64,000 nucleotides of DNA from CAVXEH01 sp963805305 (GTDB lineage: Bacteria > Chloroflexota > Limnocylindria > QHBO01): contig CAWDTM010000008.1 in NCBI GenBank assembly GCA_963805305.1, positions 1 to 64,000 of the forward strand, written 5' to 3'. Shown piece after piece: positions 48,419 through 58,010 of this stretch. How positions within the stretch are numbered: position 1 is the stretch's first letter; the number at the start of each line of letters is the position of its first letter. Under the pieces are notes generated by a model. That model searched no databases. It had not been told where the DNA came from and was given only the letters and a program-made list of their open reading frames with translations. The position numbers and the translations under genes are program-made.

Positions 48419-48913
48419 TCAGGCTGCTGCGGATGCGGCGAGATCCAGGCTGAGCACCTCCGCTCCTGCATCGATCGGACGGCGGCGCCACGGGATGCTC
48501 GCGCGCTGCAGGAGCCGATGGATGCCGGTGTTGCCGGGCAGCATCCTTGCCTCGAGCGTGGTGATCCCGCGTCGACGGGCGGCGGCGATGGCGGCGTGCA
48601 GGAGCGCCCGCCCGATGCCGGCCCGCTGGTGGCGGTCCTCGACGGCGATGCCAACCTCCTCCACGCCGGTCCGCAGGGTGGCCAGGCAGATGTGGCCCAC
48701 GATGTGGCCGGTGTCTCGCTCGATCGCGACGAAACCGTCGGCGCCGCGCCAGTCGGCGGTCGCAAAGGCGAGCGCCTGCTCATGCGTAATGCCGCTGGTC
48801 GCTCCCATGAAGCGCAGGGCGCGGCTCTCCGGCGAGAGCCGCGCGTAGAACGCCTCCAGCGCCTCAACGTCTCGGAAGCGGGCATGACGAACCAGGACCG
48901 GCCCCTGCTCCAT
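48419..48913 (-). CDS. GNAT-family N-acetyltransferase
   Basis: A 164-residue GNAT protein. RHARFRDVEALEAFYARLSPESRALRFMG resembles the GNAT domains that follow CoA-ligase modules in protein acetyltransferases. The acetyl-CoA loop is VEEVGIAVEDRHQRAGIGRALLHAAIAAARRRGI, followed by NTGIHRLLQRASI. ATG 48913 is chosen although no ribosome-binding site is seen. The substrate may be a protein lysine, by resemblance only. Confidence 0.82.
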   Translation of the reverse strand: MEQGPVLVRHARFRDVEALEAFYARLSPESRALRFMGATSGITHEQALAFATADWRGADGFVAIERDTGHIVGHICLATLRTGVEEVGIAVEDRHQRAGIGRALLHAAIAAARRRGITTLEARMLPGNTGIHRLLQRASIPWRRRPIDAGAEVLSLDLAASAAA

Positions 48914-49031
48914 GGCCGCATGGTCGTTCGCATCGAGGGACCCCGGCAGTGCCGAACCGCCCGGGCCCGACCGGCCGATCGGTCCTTGCTCTGGTGCCGT
49001 GCGTCCCTCGCCCTCGGCCGGCCGCCCTCCG

Positions 49032-49037
49032 TAGACT
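49032..49037 (+). promoter_or_regulatory. -10 element TAGACT of the CoA-transferase gene
   Basis: TAGACT ends exactly 6 nt before ATG 49044, with no Shine-Dalgarno sequence between. This is a clear case of the leaderless pattern. Confidence 0.6.
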
Positions 49038-49043
49038 CGACGC

Positions 49044-50315
49044 ATGCAGATCGTCAGCCCGGCGGAGGCGGTTGGGTCCATCGCCTCCGGGCAGCAGCTC
49101 TGGGTCCACGACGCCGCCGCGACACCATCGGTCCTGCTCCAGGCCCTCGCCGACCGTGCCGACGAGCTCGAGGGGGTTCGCATCGCGCACTTCCACATCG
49201 AGGGCCCGGCGCCGCACCTCGCGCCCGAGATGGCGGGCCACTTCCTCCACCAGGCGCTCTTCATCGGGCCGAACGCGCGCCAGGCCGTCAACGAGGGCCG
49301 CGCCCAGTACATCCCGGTCTTCCTCTCCGACGTCCCCGACCTCTTCACCAGCGGAGTGATGCCGCTCGATGCGGTGCTCCTCAACGTCAGCACCCCGGAC
49401 CGCCACGGCTTCTGCTCGCTGGGGACGAGCGTCCTGGCCAACCTGTCCGCCGTGCGGAACGCGAAGACGGTGATCGTCCAGCTCAACGAACAGATGCCGC
49501 GGACCCGGGGGGATAGCTGCATTCACGTCAGCCAGATCGACTTCGCCACCGAAGTGAGCCAGCCGCCGTACGAGGTCGCCGAGCCGGTCATCGGCGAGGT
49601 GGAGCGGCGCATCGGCGAGCACATCGCCGAGCTCGTGCCCGACGGTGCGACGCTGCAGCTCGGCATCGGCGCCATCCCGTCCGCGGCCGCGCAGGCGCTG
49701 ACCGCCAAGCGCGACCTCGGGATCCACACGGAGATGTTCACCGATGCGGTCCTGCCCCTGGTCGAGTGCGGGGCGCTCACCGGCGCGGCGAAGGAGATCA
49801 ACCGATACAAGATGGTGGCCACCTTCGTCATGGGCACCAGCCGCCTCTACGACTTTGTCGACGGCAACCCCATGGTCGAGATGCGCGGCGTCGACTACAC
49901 GAACGACACCGCGGTGATCCGCAAGCTGCGTCGCATGACGGCCATCAACTCGGCCATCGAGGTGGACCTCACCGGCCAGGTCGTCGCCGACTCCATTGGG
50001 CCGAAGTTCTACTCGGGCGTGGGCGGCCAGATGGACTTCGTCCGTGGTGCCTCGCTGGCGCCCGAGGGGCGCGCGATCATCGCCCTCCCGTCCACGGCCT
50101 CGAACGGGACCATCTCGCGGATCACCCCGTTCCTGCGGGAGGGAGCCGGCGTGGTGACCACTCGCGCCCACGCGCGCACCATCGTGACCGAGTGGGGGGT
50201 CGCGGAGCTCCACGGACGCAGCATCACGGAGCGGGCCCGGGCGTTGATCGACATTGCCCACCCCGATTTCCGCGACGGGCTGGAGCACGTGGCGCGCAAG
50301 ACCCACTTCCTCTAG
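49044..50315 (+). CDS. Acetyl-CoA hydrolase/transferase-family CoA-transferase
   Basis: A 423-residue class I CoA-transferase of the 4-hydroxybutyrate/acetate type. Features are VSTPDRHGFCSLGTSV, LQLGIGAIPSAAAQAL, LGIHTEMFTDAVLPLVECGALTGAAKE (Glu-containing active-site segment), IGPKFYSGVGGQMDFVRGA (the GxGGQxDF motif) and VTTRAHARTIVTEWGVAELHGRSITERARALI. It swaps CoA between acyl groups, probably with acetyl-CoA as partner. It is complete, with an apparently leaderless start. The exact acyl substrate cannot be fixed. Confidence 0.88.
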   Translation: MQIVSPAEAVGSIASGQQLWVHDAAATPSVLLQALADRADELEGVRIAHFHIEGPAPHLAPEMAGHFLHQALFIGPNARQAVNEGRAQYIPVFLSDVPDLFTSGVMPLDAVLLNVSTPDRHGFCSLGTSVLANLSAVRNAKTVIVQLNEQMPRTRGDSCIHVSQIDFATEVSQPPYEVAEPVIGEVERRIGEHIAELVPDGATLQLGIGAIPSAAAQALTAKRDLGIHTEMFTDAVLPLVECGALTGAAKEINRYKMVATFVMGTSRLYDFVDGNPMVEMRGVDYTNDTAVIRKLRRMTAINSAIEVDLTGQVVADSIGPKFYSGVGGQMDFVRGASLAPEGRAIIALPSTASNGTISRITPFLREGAGVVTTRAHARTIVTEWGVAELHGRSITERARALIDIAHPDFRDGLEHVARKTHFL

Positions 50316-50358
50316 GCCCCCGCCTTCCTTTGCCGGTATCCCTGGCGGGGCCCGCCGC

Positions 50359-51261
50359 CTAGAGGGCGGCGATCGACCGAGGGGCGGTCCGCGGCCCGAA
50401 GCGTGGGAGCCGGACTCCCGATGCCTCCAGCAGACGCTGGACCCGCCCGCGCTGCCCCGCGTACGGCTCGAGCAGCTCGATCATCCGCGCGTCGTCGGCC
50501 CGCGGCTCCCCGACGAGCGCCCAGGCCACGAGGTCGGGGATGTGGTAATCGCCGATGCTGATCGCGTCCGGATCGCCCAGGGCCACGCGGCGGACCTCGG
50601 CGCTCGTCCACGGCCCGATCCCCGACACCGACCGCAGCAGCCGGTCGGCCGCCTGCGCGGATTCCGCCCGCTCCAGCCGAGGTGCGATCCGCGCGGCCGC
50701 GCGGATCACGTCCGCCCGTCGTCGCTCGATGCCGAAGGCGTGGAACGCGTACGAGGGCAGTCCGGCCAAGGTCGCCGGCGTGGGTGCGAGCCAGAGGCCC
50801 GGTGGCCCCGGGGATCGTTCGCCGTGCGCGTGGATGAGCGCCCGGTAGGAACGGCGCGCCTCGACGCCGGTCACCTTCTGCTCGCAGATCGCGGGGAGCA
50901 GCGCCTCGAAGAGACGGCGCGAACGCGGCAGGCGCAACCCCGGATGCCGGCGGACCGTGTCGCGGATCACCGGGTGCTGCGGCACGAGCGCCGACGGGTC
51001 GTCGAGGGCACCGACCAGCTCGCCGGCCGCCGCGACCGCTTCCTCGGCGCCGGCGCCCCACGCGCGCACCACGATGCGGTCGGGGCCGAGCTGGCGCAGC
51101 TGCCTGGTCGCCGGCCCGGACGCCATGCGGCTCGCCCGCCAGACGCCATCGGCTCCAAAACGGACGGTGGGATCTCCCGTGCCATGCGCCAACGGCCAGA
51201 GCGTGGCCGCCAGCTCGACGGGGCCGGGGACGGTGATGATCTCCTCGACGTCGGGTGTCAT
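50359..51261 (-). CDS. AlkA-like DNA-3-methyladenine glycosylase (HhH-GPD)
   Basis: A 300-residue base-excision repair glycosylase. The central helix-hairpin-helix is RLLRSVSGIGPWTSAEVRRVALGDPDAISIGDYHIPDLV; the catalytic Asp is in the GD motif after the hairpin. LLPAICEQKVTGVEARRSYRALI marks the start of the HhH-GPD domain. It would remove alkylated bases from DNA. The gene overlaps the FabD-like gene by 4 nt and is the last of a three-gene operon with metabolic genes, an unusual place for a repair enzyme. Confidence 0.87.
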   Translation of the reverse strand: MTPDVEEIITVPGPVELAATLWPLAHGTGDPTVRFGADGVWRASRMASGPATRQLRQLGPDRIVVRAWGAGAEEAVAAAGELVGALDDPSALVPQHPVIRDTVRRHPGLRLPRSRRLFEALLPAICEQKVTGVEARRSYRALIHAHGERSPGPPGLWLAPTPATLAGLPSYAFHAFGIERRRADVIRAAARIAPRLERAESAQAADRLLRSVSGIGPWTSAEVRRVALGDPDAISIGDYHIPDLVAWALVGEPRADDARMIELLEPYAGQRGRVQRLLEASGVRLPRFGPRTAPRSIAAL

Positions 51262-52268
51262 CGGCGCATGGAGACGATCACCGGGCTCGAGCGCTGGACG
51301 CGCTCGAAGTCGGCGCGGCTGTGGATTCCCCGGTACCCCTCCCGCACCAGGACCTGGCCGCAGATCCCGCCCAGCGAGTTGCCCGGTCCCGGGAGCACGA
51401 GGAGGTCCGGCGCCCATTCGCGGAGCGCGACCCGCATGCTCCCCGCGAAGTCGAACGGGGTGGTGACCTGCTCGTCAAGGGTGTAGTCCCGCAGCGCCGC
51501 CGGGTCGGTGGACCAGGGGCTCCAGCGGGCGCCGCGGCCGTCGACCAGGGCCAGGCGCGGGACCTGCCAGTCCAGGCCGCCCAGCCGTTGGCGGGCACGG
51601 TCCGCGACGTGGCGGACGAGCGGCGTGTGATACGGGCCGTGGAGCGCGAGCCGCAGCGGGTAGAGCCGTTCACCAACCCGGCGCGGTGGCAGGTGCTCCA
51701 TGAGGTGGGCGACACCGGTCTCGGTCCCGGCGAGGACCGCGTACCCACCCAGGTCGATGCTGGGGTAGACCGTTGCGGCAGCGGCAGGCTCGCCGGTCAT
51801 GGCGCTCACGACGGCGTCCTCCAGGGTCGGGTCCGGCCGCCAGTCCGTCCCGACCAACGGGTAGATGACCTGGCCTCCGGGTCCGTCGCTCGGCAGCGGC
51901 TCCTGCTGCAGGAGGCTCATCTCCTGCACGAGGCGCAGGCCGTCGTCGAAGGAGAGCGCTCCCGCGGCCGCCAGGGCGGTGTACCAGCCGAGCGAATTCC
52001 CGACCGCGACCACCGGCTCCGCATCGGGCGGCAGCGCGCCGCTGTCGATGAGGGAGATGAGGTAGATGAGCGGCGACGCGTTTGCGGGCGCGAGGTGGAC
52101 CCGCGGATCAAAGCGCTCGGCCGCGTCGAGCTCCACGAGGGAGGGCAGGTCATACGTCGCGCGCACGGCTTCCGCGCGCTGTACGAGCGGGTGCGCCGGG
52201 TCCAGCGAGCCCAGGCTGGCCGACGTGTACGAGCCACCACCGGGCAGGACCAGGGCGGCGCGACTCAT
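51258..52268 (-). CDS. FabD-like acyltransferase with altered GHSxG motif
   Basis: A 336-residue protein with the acyl/malonyl-transferase fold. The start is ALVLPGGGSYTSASLG. The nucleophile elbow reads VAVGNSLGWYTALAAAGALSFDDGLRLV, where FabD has GHSLGE; the Ser is kept, the flanking His is Asn. The catalytic His is in LALHGPYHTPLVRHVADRA. LVLPGPGNSLGG near the end matches FabD's terminal LE.GPG part. It is joined by 4-nt overlaps to the fused E1 upstream and AlkA downstream. The acyl group handled is unknown. Confidence 0.75.
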   Translation of the reverse strand: MSRAALVLPGGGSYTSASLGSLDPAHPLVQRAEAVRATYDLPSLVELDAAERFDPRVHLAPANASPLIYLISLIDSGALPPDAEPVVAVGNSLGWYTALAAAGALSFDDGLRLVQEMSLLQQEPLPSDGPGGQVIYPLVGTDWRPDPTLEDAVVSAMTGEPAAAATVYPSIDLGGYAVLAGTETGVAHLMEHLPPRRVGERLYPLRLALHGPYHTPLVRHVADRARQRLGGLDWQVPRLALVDGRGARWSPWSTDPAALRDYTLDEQVTTPFDFAGSMRVALREWAPDLLVLPGPGNSLGGICGQVLVREGYRGIHSRADFERVQRSSPVIVSMRR

Positions 52269-54532
52269 GCCGGCGTCCGTCCCGAGGCGGCCGCCAGCGC
52301 AGCGGCCACGATCCCGTCGAGGCTCGCCAGCACCGTCATGCTCGCGGGTCCCAGTGGCACGAACGAGTCCACCGACCGGACCGATGCGAGGCGCCGGCCG
52401 ACGGCATGCTCCGCGAGGTCGGCGATGATCGCGTCAGCGACGCCGCCGCCGGTGGCCCGGCATTCGTCCACCACGAGCACCGAACCCACCCGCTCCGCTT
52501 CCTCGCGCAGGGCGGCGAACGGGAGCGGGTTCAGCCACCGCAGGTCGATGACGCGCGCGCGCACCCCATGGTCGACAGCGAGCCGGCGCTGGGCCTGGAG
52601 CGAGAGGCGCAGTCCATTCGCGTAGCTGACGAGCAGGAGGTCGGCGGGCTCATCCGGCGCGGCGCCATCGGTCTCGTAGCGACCCACCTCGCCCGGAAGG
52701 AGCACGGACGGCGGTGGCGGGTAGTTCGTCAGCCACGCGCCGTCGCCGGGCTCGTGGAGGTCCTTCTCGTGGTACAGCGCGATGGGCTCCAGGAAGGCCA
52801 CGACGCGCCCGTCCTCGAGGCTCATGGCGACCGCCCCGCGCAGCATGCGTGCCGCATCGTCGCCGCGAGCCGGCACGGCAATCACCAGCCCGGGAATGTC
52901 GCGCAGGGCGCCGACGCTGTTGTCGTTGTGGAAGTGGCCGCCAAAGCCCTTCTGGTAGGCGAGCGATGCGATGCGCACCACCATGGGGTTGCGGAATTGG
53001 CCGGCGCTGAAGAACTGCAGCGAGGCTGCCTCGCCGCGGATCTGGTCCAGCGCGTTGTGCACGTAGGCCAGGTACTGGATCTCGGGAATCGGGAGCAGGC
53101 CGATGTGCGCGGCGCCCTGGGCGATCCCCAGGATCGATGTCTCGTCCAGCAGCGTGTCGAAGACGCGTCCCGGACCAAATCTCCGCTGCAGCCCGTGGGT
53201 GACGTTGTACACACCCCCCTTGCGCGCAACATCCTCCCCGAAGGCGATCAGCTCCGGGCGGCGGGCCAGCTCATCGGTGAGGGCGGCGTTGATCTGGCCG
53301 GCAAGCGTCCGCGCGTTGGGGGCGGTGGCGTCCTCCGGAAGGCTGCCATCCCATGTCGCGCGCCGGGCGTCGTCGGGGAGCACCGGTGTCTCTGCCCGCG
53401 CCGCAACACGGTCGGGATGGTCGGGCGCCAGGGGTGCGACCACCTCCGCAGTGGTCATCAGCCGTGGGCGGCTCGCCGCCTCCTCGGCTGCAGCGGCCAC
53501 CCGGTCGCGAAGGTCGCGCACGAGCGCGCGCAGTGCGTCCGGCGTCGCGGCTCCGGTCTCCACCAGGCGTCGGGCGTTGCGCAGGAGGGGATCGCGCGCC
53601 TCGGTCGCCTCGATCTCGTGCGTTCGGCGGTAGACGTGCTCCGCGTCGCTGCCGGCGTGGCCCCACAGCCGGACCGTCTCCAGGTGGAGGAAGGCGGGTC
53701 GCCGTGCGCTGCGCACGAACTCGATCGCCTCGGTGGCCACCTCCCACACCTCGTCGAGCTCGCCGTCTGCGTGCCAGTAGCGCAGGTGGGGCTGGTTCGA
53801 GAACGTCTCACCGATCCAGTCGGGCGGGGTCGGAACGCTGATGCCGGTTCCGTTGTCCTCGCAGATGAACAGGATGGGCATGGGGAGCCCGGTCCGGGAT
53901 GCGTAGCGCGCCGTGCTGAACGCCGAGAGCGCCGTTGCGTGGTTCGCGGAGGCGTCGCCGAACGAGCAGGCGACGATGGCATCGGCGGGCAGGTCGTTCG
54001 CCACCCCCAGCCGGCGAGCCCGGGCCAGGGACAACGCGAGGCCCATGGCTTTCGGCAGGTGGCTGGCAATGGTCGAGGTCTGAGGTGGGACCCACAGCGC
54101 GCGGCTTCCCCAGACCTTGTGGCGTCCCTGGGCAATGGGGTCCTCGGCGGACGCCACCATCCCGAGCAGCGTGTCAAAGAGGGGCGTCGACCCGGGCAGC
54201 TGTCGCGCGCGGGCCATCATGAAGGCACCGGAACGGTAGTGGAGGAACGCCGGGTCCGTGATGCGCAGCCGCGCACCAAGCACCACGTTGTTCTCGTGTC
54301 CCGCCGAACCAATCGTGTAGTAGCTGCGCTCCGTCTTCTTCAGCTCGCGCGCCGCGACGTCCAGCACCCGGCTGGCGACCTGGTCCTCGAACAGCTCGAT
54401 GGCCCGCCTCACCGTGAGCGAGCCACCGGGGTGGACCGCCGTGGCCGCAGGAACCGCCGTGTCGGCAGGCGGAACTTCGGCGAGGTAGGAGTCGAGCGCT
54501 CCAGAGACGATGGCGACGCGGTCGAAGGTCAT
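52265..54532 (-). CDS. 2-oxoacid dehydrogenase E1, fused alpha and beta subunits
   Basis: A 755-residue fusion of E1-alpha (residues ~40-390: YYTIGSAGHENNVVLGARL, thiamine-diphosphate motif CSFGDASANHATALSAFSTA..FICEDNG) and E1-beta (~410-755: LIAFGEDVARKGGVYNVTHGLQRRFGPGRVFDTLLDETSILGIAQGAA, EIQYLAYVHNALDQIRGEA, VVRIASLAYQKGFGGHFHNDNSVGALRDIPGLVIAVP). It is closest in kind to branched-chain 2-oxoacid dehydrogenase E1. No E2 or E3 gene is near. TATGAT (54545-54550, reverse strand) 12 nt before the ATG suggests a very short leader. Confidence 0.87.
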   Translation of the reverse strand: MTFDRVAIVSGALDSYLAEVPPADTAVPAATAVHPGGSLTVRRAIELFEDQVASRVLDVAARELKKTERSYYTIGSAGHENNVVLGARLRITDPAFLHYRSGAFMMARARQLPGSTPLFDTLLGMVASAEDPIAQGRHKVWGSRALWVPPQTSTIASHLPKAMGLALSLARARRLGVANDLPADAIVACSFGDASANHATALSAFSTARYASRTGLPMPILFICEDNGTGISVPTPPDWIGETFSNQPHLRYWHADGELDEVWEVATEAIEFVRSARRPAFLHLETVRLWGHAGSDAEHVYRRTHEIEATEARDPLLRNARRLVETGAATPDALRALVRDLRDRVAAAAEEAASRPRLMTTAEVVAPLAPDHPDRVAARAETPVLPDDARRATWDGSLPEDATAPNARTLAGQINAALTDELARRPELIAFGEDVARKGGVYNVTHGLQRRFGPGRVFDTLLDETSILGIAQGAAHIGLLPIPEIQYLAYVHNALDQIRGEAASLQFFSAGQFRNPMVVRIASLAYQKGFGGHFHNDNSVGALRDIPGLVIAVPARGDDAARMLRGAVAMSLEDGRVVAFLEPIALYHEKDLHEPGDGAWLTNYPPPPSVLLPGEVGRYETDGAAPDEPADLLLVSYANGLRLSLQAQRRLAVDHGVRARVIDLRWLNPLPFAALREEAERVGSVLVVDECRATGGGVADAIIADLAEHAVGRRLASVRSVDSFVPLGPASMTVLASLDGIVAAALAAASGRTPA

Positions 54533-54805
54533 GGGGCGATTCGCATCATAGCCGTCATCGGGTCGCTATCGAGTAAGCGTGCCGTAAGGAGCCGATAAGG
54601 GCTCCCGCGGTCTCCTGCTCGCGTGCGCGGTCATCCGGCAACCGATGTCGGGCCGCCACGTGGAGGAGGTCCTCATGCCGCGCCCAGGCACCATCGCACC
54701 GGTTGGAACCGGCACCCCCGTGGCTCCTCGCCCGGTCACCAACGGGAGCGGCTTTCCCGGATGGTCGCCGCCCCGCCCCTGACCGACCGGCGCTGGCCGT
54801 TCGCG

Positions 54806-55660
54806 TCATCCGATCGAGATCAGGACGATCCCGGCCACCGCCAGGGTCACCCCGGCCAGTCCCAGGCGTGGGAGACGCTCGCGGAGGAACCCGCGGGCGA
54901 GGATCATGGTGACCAGGGGGTAGATGCCGGACAGGGCGGCCGCGAGGCCAACGGTCAGACCGCTGCGGGCGATAACGAAGAGCGCGTTGCCCGTCACGTC
55001 GAGCACGCCGCTGGCGGCCACGAGCGGCACGGCCCCGCGGACGGAGCGCAGGCTGCCCCGCGAGGCGGCCAGCAGCACGGTGAAGAACGTCCCGGAGATC
55101 CGGCTGGTGGTCAGTGCCCACAGGCCCTCGGCCGACGCCGCCCGGTCCAGGAGCACGTACCACGTGCCGAAGGCCAGGGCCGCGAGCAGCGCCAGGCCCA
55201 GAGCGGTGCGCGAGGCGTGCGACGTGGCGGCACCACTCGCCGCGAGCACGGCTCCGATGACGCAGCCGACCCCGACGAGCTGGAGGGGATGAATCTCGCC
55301 GCCGAGCACGAAGAGGCTGGCGAGGAGGGGGACCACGACGGTCCCGGCGCCCGAAACGGCGGCCACCAGGCCCATGGCGCCGGTGGCGAGCGCCCGATAG
55401 AGGGATGCCATGCCGATGGCGCCGGCAATTCCGGCCGTCATGCCGATGCCCAACGATGCGACGGACGGCATGGGCGGCCGGACCGCGGCCAGCAGGCAGA
55501 GGAGGAGCACGCATCCGACCAGCTGGGCGACGGCGGCCACGGCAATCCCGCTCGCCCGCCTGGCGGCCATCCCGCCCGAGAAGTCGCCACCGCCGAACGC
55601 CGCGGCGGACGCGAGCCCGGCCAGCACGTATGGGGCGGTCGGCACGAGATGGCACCTCAT
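54806..55660 (-). CDS. EamA/DMT-superfamily transporter
   Basis: A 284-residue membrane protein with ten hydrophobic helices in two EamA repeats. The first runs YVLAGLASAAAFGGGDFSGGMAARR to LASLFVLGGEIHPLQLVGVGCVIGAVL. The second runs LGLALLAALAFGTWYVLLDRA to LVTMILARGFLRERLPRLGLAGVTLAVAGIVLI, with the usual ERxxxxxxxG end. The family exports amino acids or other metabolites; the substrate is unknown. TAGAGT at 55694-55699 (reverse strand) may be its -10 element. Confidence 0.85.
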   Translation of the reverse strand: MRCHLVPTAPYVLAGLASAAAFGGGDFSGGMAARRASGIAVAAVAQLVGCVLLLCLLAAVRPPMPSVASLGIGMTAGIAGAIGMASLYRALATGAMGLVAAVSGAGTVVVPLLASLFVLGGEIHPLQLVGVGCVIGAVLAASGAATSHASRTALGLALLAALAFGTWYVLLDRAASAEGLWALTTSRISGTFFTVLLAASRGSLRSVRGAVPLVAASGVLDVTGNALFVIARSGLTVGLAAALSGIYPLVTMILARGFLRERLPRLGLAGVTLAVAGIVLISIG

Positions 55661-55920
55661 GGAGCGGGTGGGGCCGGAGGCGGCGGAGGGTGGACTCTAG
55701 CAGGAGGTCAACGTCGTGGCCCTGGTGGCGATCGTGGTCTCCGGGGTGCCGGTCCACCGGGCGTCCTGCCTCAACGCCGACGCGACCGGGGTTCTGCGCT
55801 GCGGTCCGGCACCGACCCGGAGTTCGTGACCTTTGGGGGATGCGCGCGTTCCGCGGCTCAGGCCTATCCTGTCCGCTGCGGCGCTTCATGCCGCATGGCA
55901 TGCCCGGGAGGGGAATCAGC

Positions 55921-57681
55921 GTGATCACGGAGTCGGTACCACCGCAGACGCCACAGCCGGAGTCGATGGCTGCAGGTACGCCACCCGCACGCGCGGCGCG
56001 ACCGCGCTGGCTGATCGCCGCGGTCGTCGCGGTCGTCGCGCTGGCCGCCCTCATCGGCGTCATCGCCGGAACCACCCTGAACGCGAAGCGGACTGGCGGC
56101 GCCGCCAGCGCAGCTGCCGGATACGTCCCCGCGGACGCCTCGATGTACTACGAGCTGCGCGCGGACCTGCCCGGCGACCAGCGCGCGAACTTCGAGACGC
56201 TCCTGGGGCACTTCCCCGACGCCGCAGCGACCACGCTCTTCGGTGGCCAGCTCGACACGCTGCTCGACGGCCCCTCCCCGGATCCGAGCGGAATCCGATA
56301 CAGCACGGACGTGGCACCCTGGTTCGACGGCAGCCTGGCGGCCGCCATGGTCGGCTACCCGTCCTTCACCGGCACGGCGAGCATGACCGCCATGCCGGAC
56401 ATGCTCGCCTTCGCCGGCGTCAAGGATGCAGCGGCGGCCCGCGCGGCCATCGATCGGCTCCAGACCCAGGGCGGTGTCTCCGGAATCACCAGCACGACCC
56501 ATAACGGTGCGACCATCTGGTCACTGCCCGCCGCAGGGTCTGGCGGCATGAGCCTCTCGGTTGCCTGGACCGTGACGGACGACGAGCTCGTGATCGGGAC
56601 GAGCGGCGACCTCGTGGCCGCCGCGCTCGACGTCCACGCCGGGAGCAAGCCCGCGCTCGGCAATCGACAGGAGTTCCGTGACGGGCTCGCTCGCCTGCCC
56701 GCCGACCGGGTGGCGACCGTCAGCATCGATACGGCTCCCATCCTCGCGAGCCTGCGATCGGCGATTGCCTCTGCCGCCCCGTCAGCCGCTTACCTGTTCG
56801 GCACGCTGGACACCGCCGCGCCGCAGTTCATGGTTGCCAGCGCGCGGTTCGAGGGTGATCGCCTGGTCATGGACGAGACGACGACGCTGCCCAATGGATC
56901 CACCACGGCGAACCACGACACCGGGCTGGCGGCCGCCGCCCCCGCAGACGCTTTCTTCTTCGCCGATGCCAGCGACATCGGAACCGGCCTCTCCGCCGCG
57001 CTCGATGGCCTCACCCAGACCCTTGGCACGAACCTGGGCGCGGACCAGCTCGGGCAGCTCAAGGCCGTGCTCGGTGGCGACCTCTCCTCGTTCGTGTCGT
57101 GGATTGGCGACGCGGCCGTCGTCGCGGGCATGGACGGGAGCGCGCCCTACGCCGGACTGATCATCACCACCACCGACGCGCACGAGGCCAGCCTCCGTCT
57201 CCTCCAGCTGCAGGGCCTCCTCCAGCTGAGCGCCTCCGGTGGCGGCCCGAAGGTCACCGTGTCCGATCAGGATCACGGCGGCACCCGGATCACCACGCTG
57301 ACGTTCGATGTACCGCCCACCCTCGCGCAGGTCCCGGACGCCGTGGCGTGGGCCACGACGCTCCAGTACGCGGTGACCGACGCCCGGGTCGTGATCGGCA
57401 CGGGGACCTCGTTCGTGGGCCGCGTCCTGGATATGACCACGGCGGACTCACTGGCCGCCCAGTCACGCTTCAAGGCGGCGGTCGACGCCGTCGGCGGTGC
57501 GTCGAACACCGGAATGGTCTGGCTCGACCTGGCCGCCATCCGCACGGCGGTCGACGGCGCCCTGGGCAATCAGATGCCGGCCGAGATCGGGCCCTGGGCC
57601 GCGCCGTTCGACTACCTGGCCAGCGCCGGGAAGGTCGACTCCGGGCGGCTGGAGGGCCATGCCGTCCTCGTCGTGAAGTGA
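55921..57681 (+). CDS. DUF3352-like membrane-anchored protein
   Basis: A 586-residue protein. A Pro-rich cytoplasmic start and one transmembrane helix (WLIAAVVAVVALAALIGVIAGTTL) lead to a large outer domain. The domain starts AAGYVPADASMYYELRADLPGDQRANFETLLGHFP, the DUF3352 pattern, and repeats similar units (VAWTVTDDELVIGTSGDLVAAALDV, LQYAVTDARVVIGTGTSFVGRVLDM). The function of the family is unknown. GTG 55921 has GGGAGGGG 6-7 nt upstream. The stop overlaps the cupin gene start (GTGA). Confidence 0.8.
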   Translation: MITESVPPQTPQPESMAAGTPPARAARPRWLIAAVVAVVALAALIGVIAGTTLNAKRTGGAASAAAGYVPADASMYYELRADLPGDQRANFETLLGHFPDAAATTLFGGQLDTLLDGPSPDPSGIRYSTDVAPWFDGSLAAAMVGYPSFTGTASMTAMPDMLAFAGVKDAAAARAAIDRLQTQGGVSGITSTTHNGATIWSLPAAGSGGMSLSVAWTVTDDELVIGTSGDLVAAALDVHAGSKPALGNRQEFRDGLARLPADRVATVSIDTAPILASLRSAIASAAPSAAYLFGTLDTAAPQFMVASARFEGDRLVMDETTTLPNGSTTANHDTGLAAAAPADAFFFADASDIGTGLSAALDGLTQTLGTNLGADQLGQLKAVLGGDLSSFVSWIGDAAVVAGMDGSAPYAGLIITTTDAHEASLRLLQLQGLLQLSASGGGPKVTVSDQDHGGTRITTLTFDVPPTLAQVPDAVAWATTLQYAVTDARVVIGTGTSFVGRVLDMTTADSLAAQSRFKAAVDAVGGASNTGMVWLDLAAIRTAVDGALGNQMPAEIGPWAAPFDYLASAGKVDSGRLEGHAVLVVK

Positions 57682-58010
57682 GGGCTGCGGAACACGAGGC
57701 CGGGCCGGCGCCTGAGCCACTGCGCCTCCCCGCCGGCGAGTCCCCCGGCCGGGAGGCGGTCGCCCGCTTCCTGCGCGCCCGGGGCGTGGAGCCCTATGCC
57801 TGGTCGAACGGTCCGGGAGACCGGTACGCCCCCCATGAGCATGGATACGAGAAGCTGCTGATGTGCGCCGCGGGCTCCATCACCTTCGAGCTCGACGGCG
57901 GCGCCGCGATCCAGCTGGGACCCGGCGAGGGCTTCAGCCTGCCGGAGGGAACGCGGCATGCAGCGGTCGTTGGGTCGAGCGGGTGCACCTGCCTGGAGGG
58001 GCACCGCTAG
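57678..58010 (+). CDS. Small cupin-domain protein
   Basis: A 110-residue single cupin. The barrel motifs are GDRYAPHEHGYEKLLMCAAGSITFELDGG and LGPGEGFSLPEGTRHAAVVGSSG. The metal ligands His-x-His, Glu and the later His are all present, so metal binding is likely. GTG start overlaps the stop of the DUF3352 gene, giving a two-gene unit. The last 4 nt overlap the convergent metalloprotease-like gene. Confidence 0.8.
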   Translation: MRAAEHEAGPAPEPLRLPAGESPGREAVARFLRARGVEPYAWSNGPGDRYAPHEHGYEKLLMCAAGSITFELDGGAAIQLGPGEGFSLPEGTRHAAVVGSSGCTCLEGHR

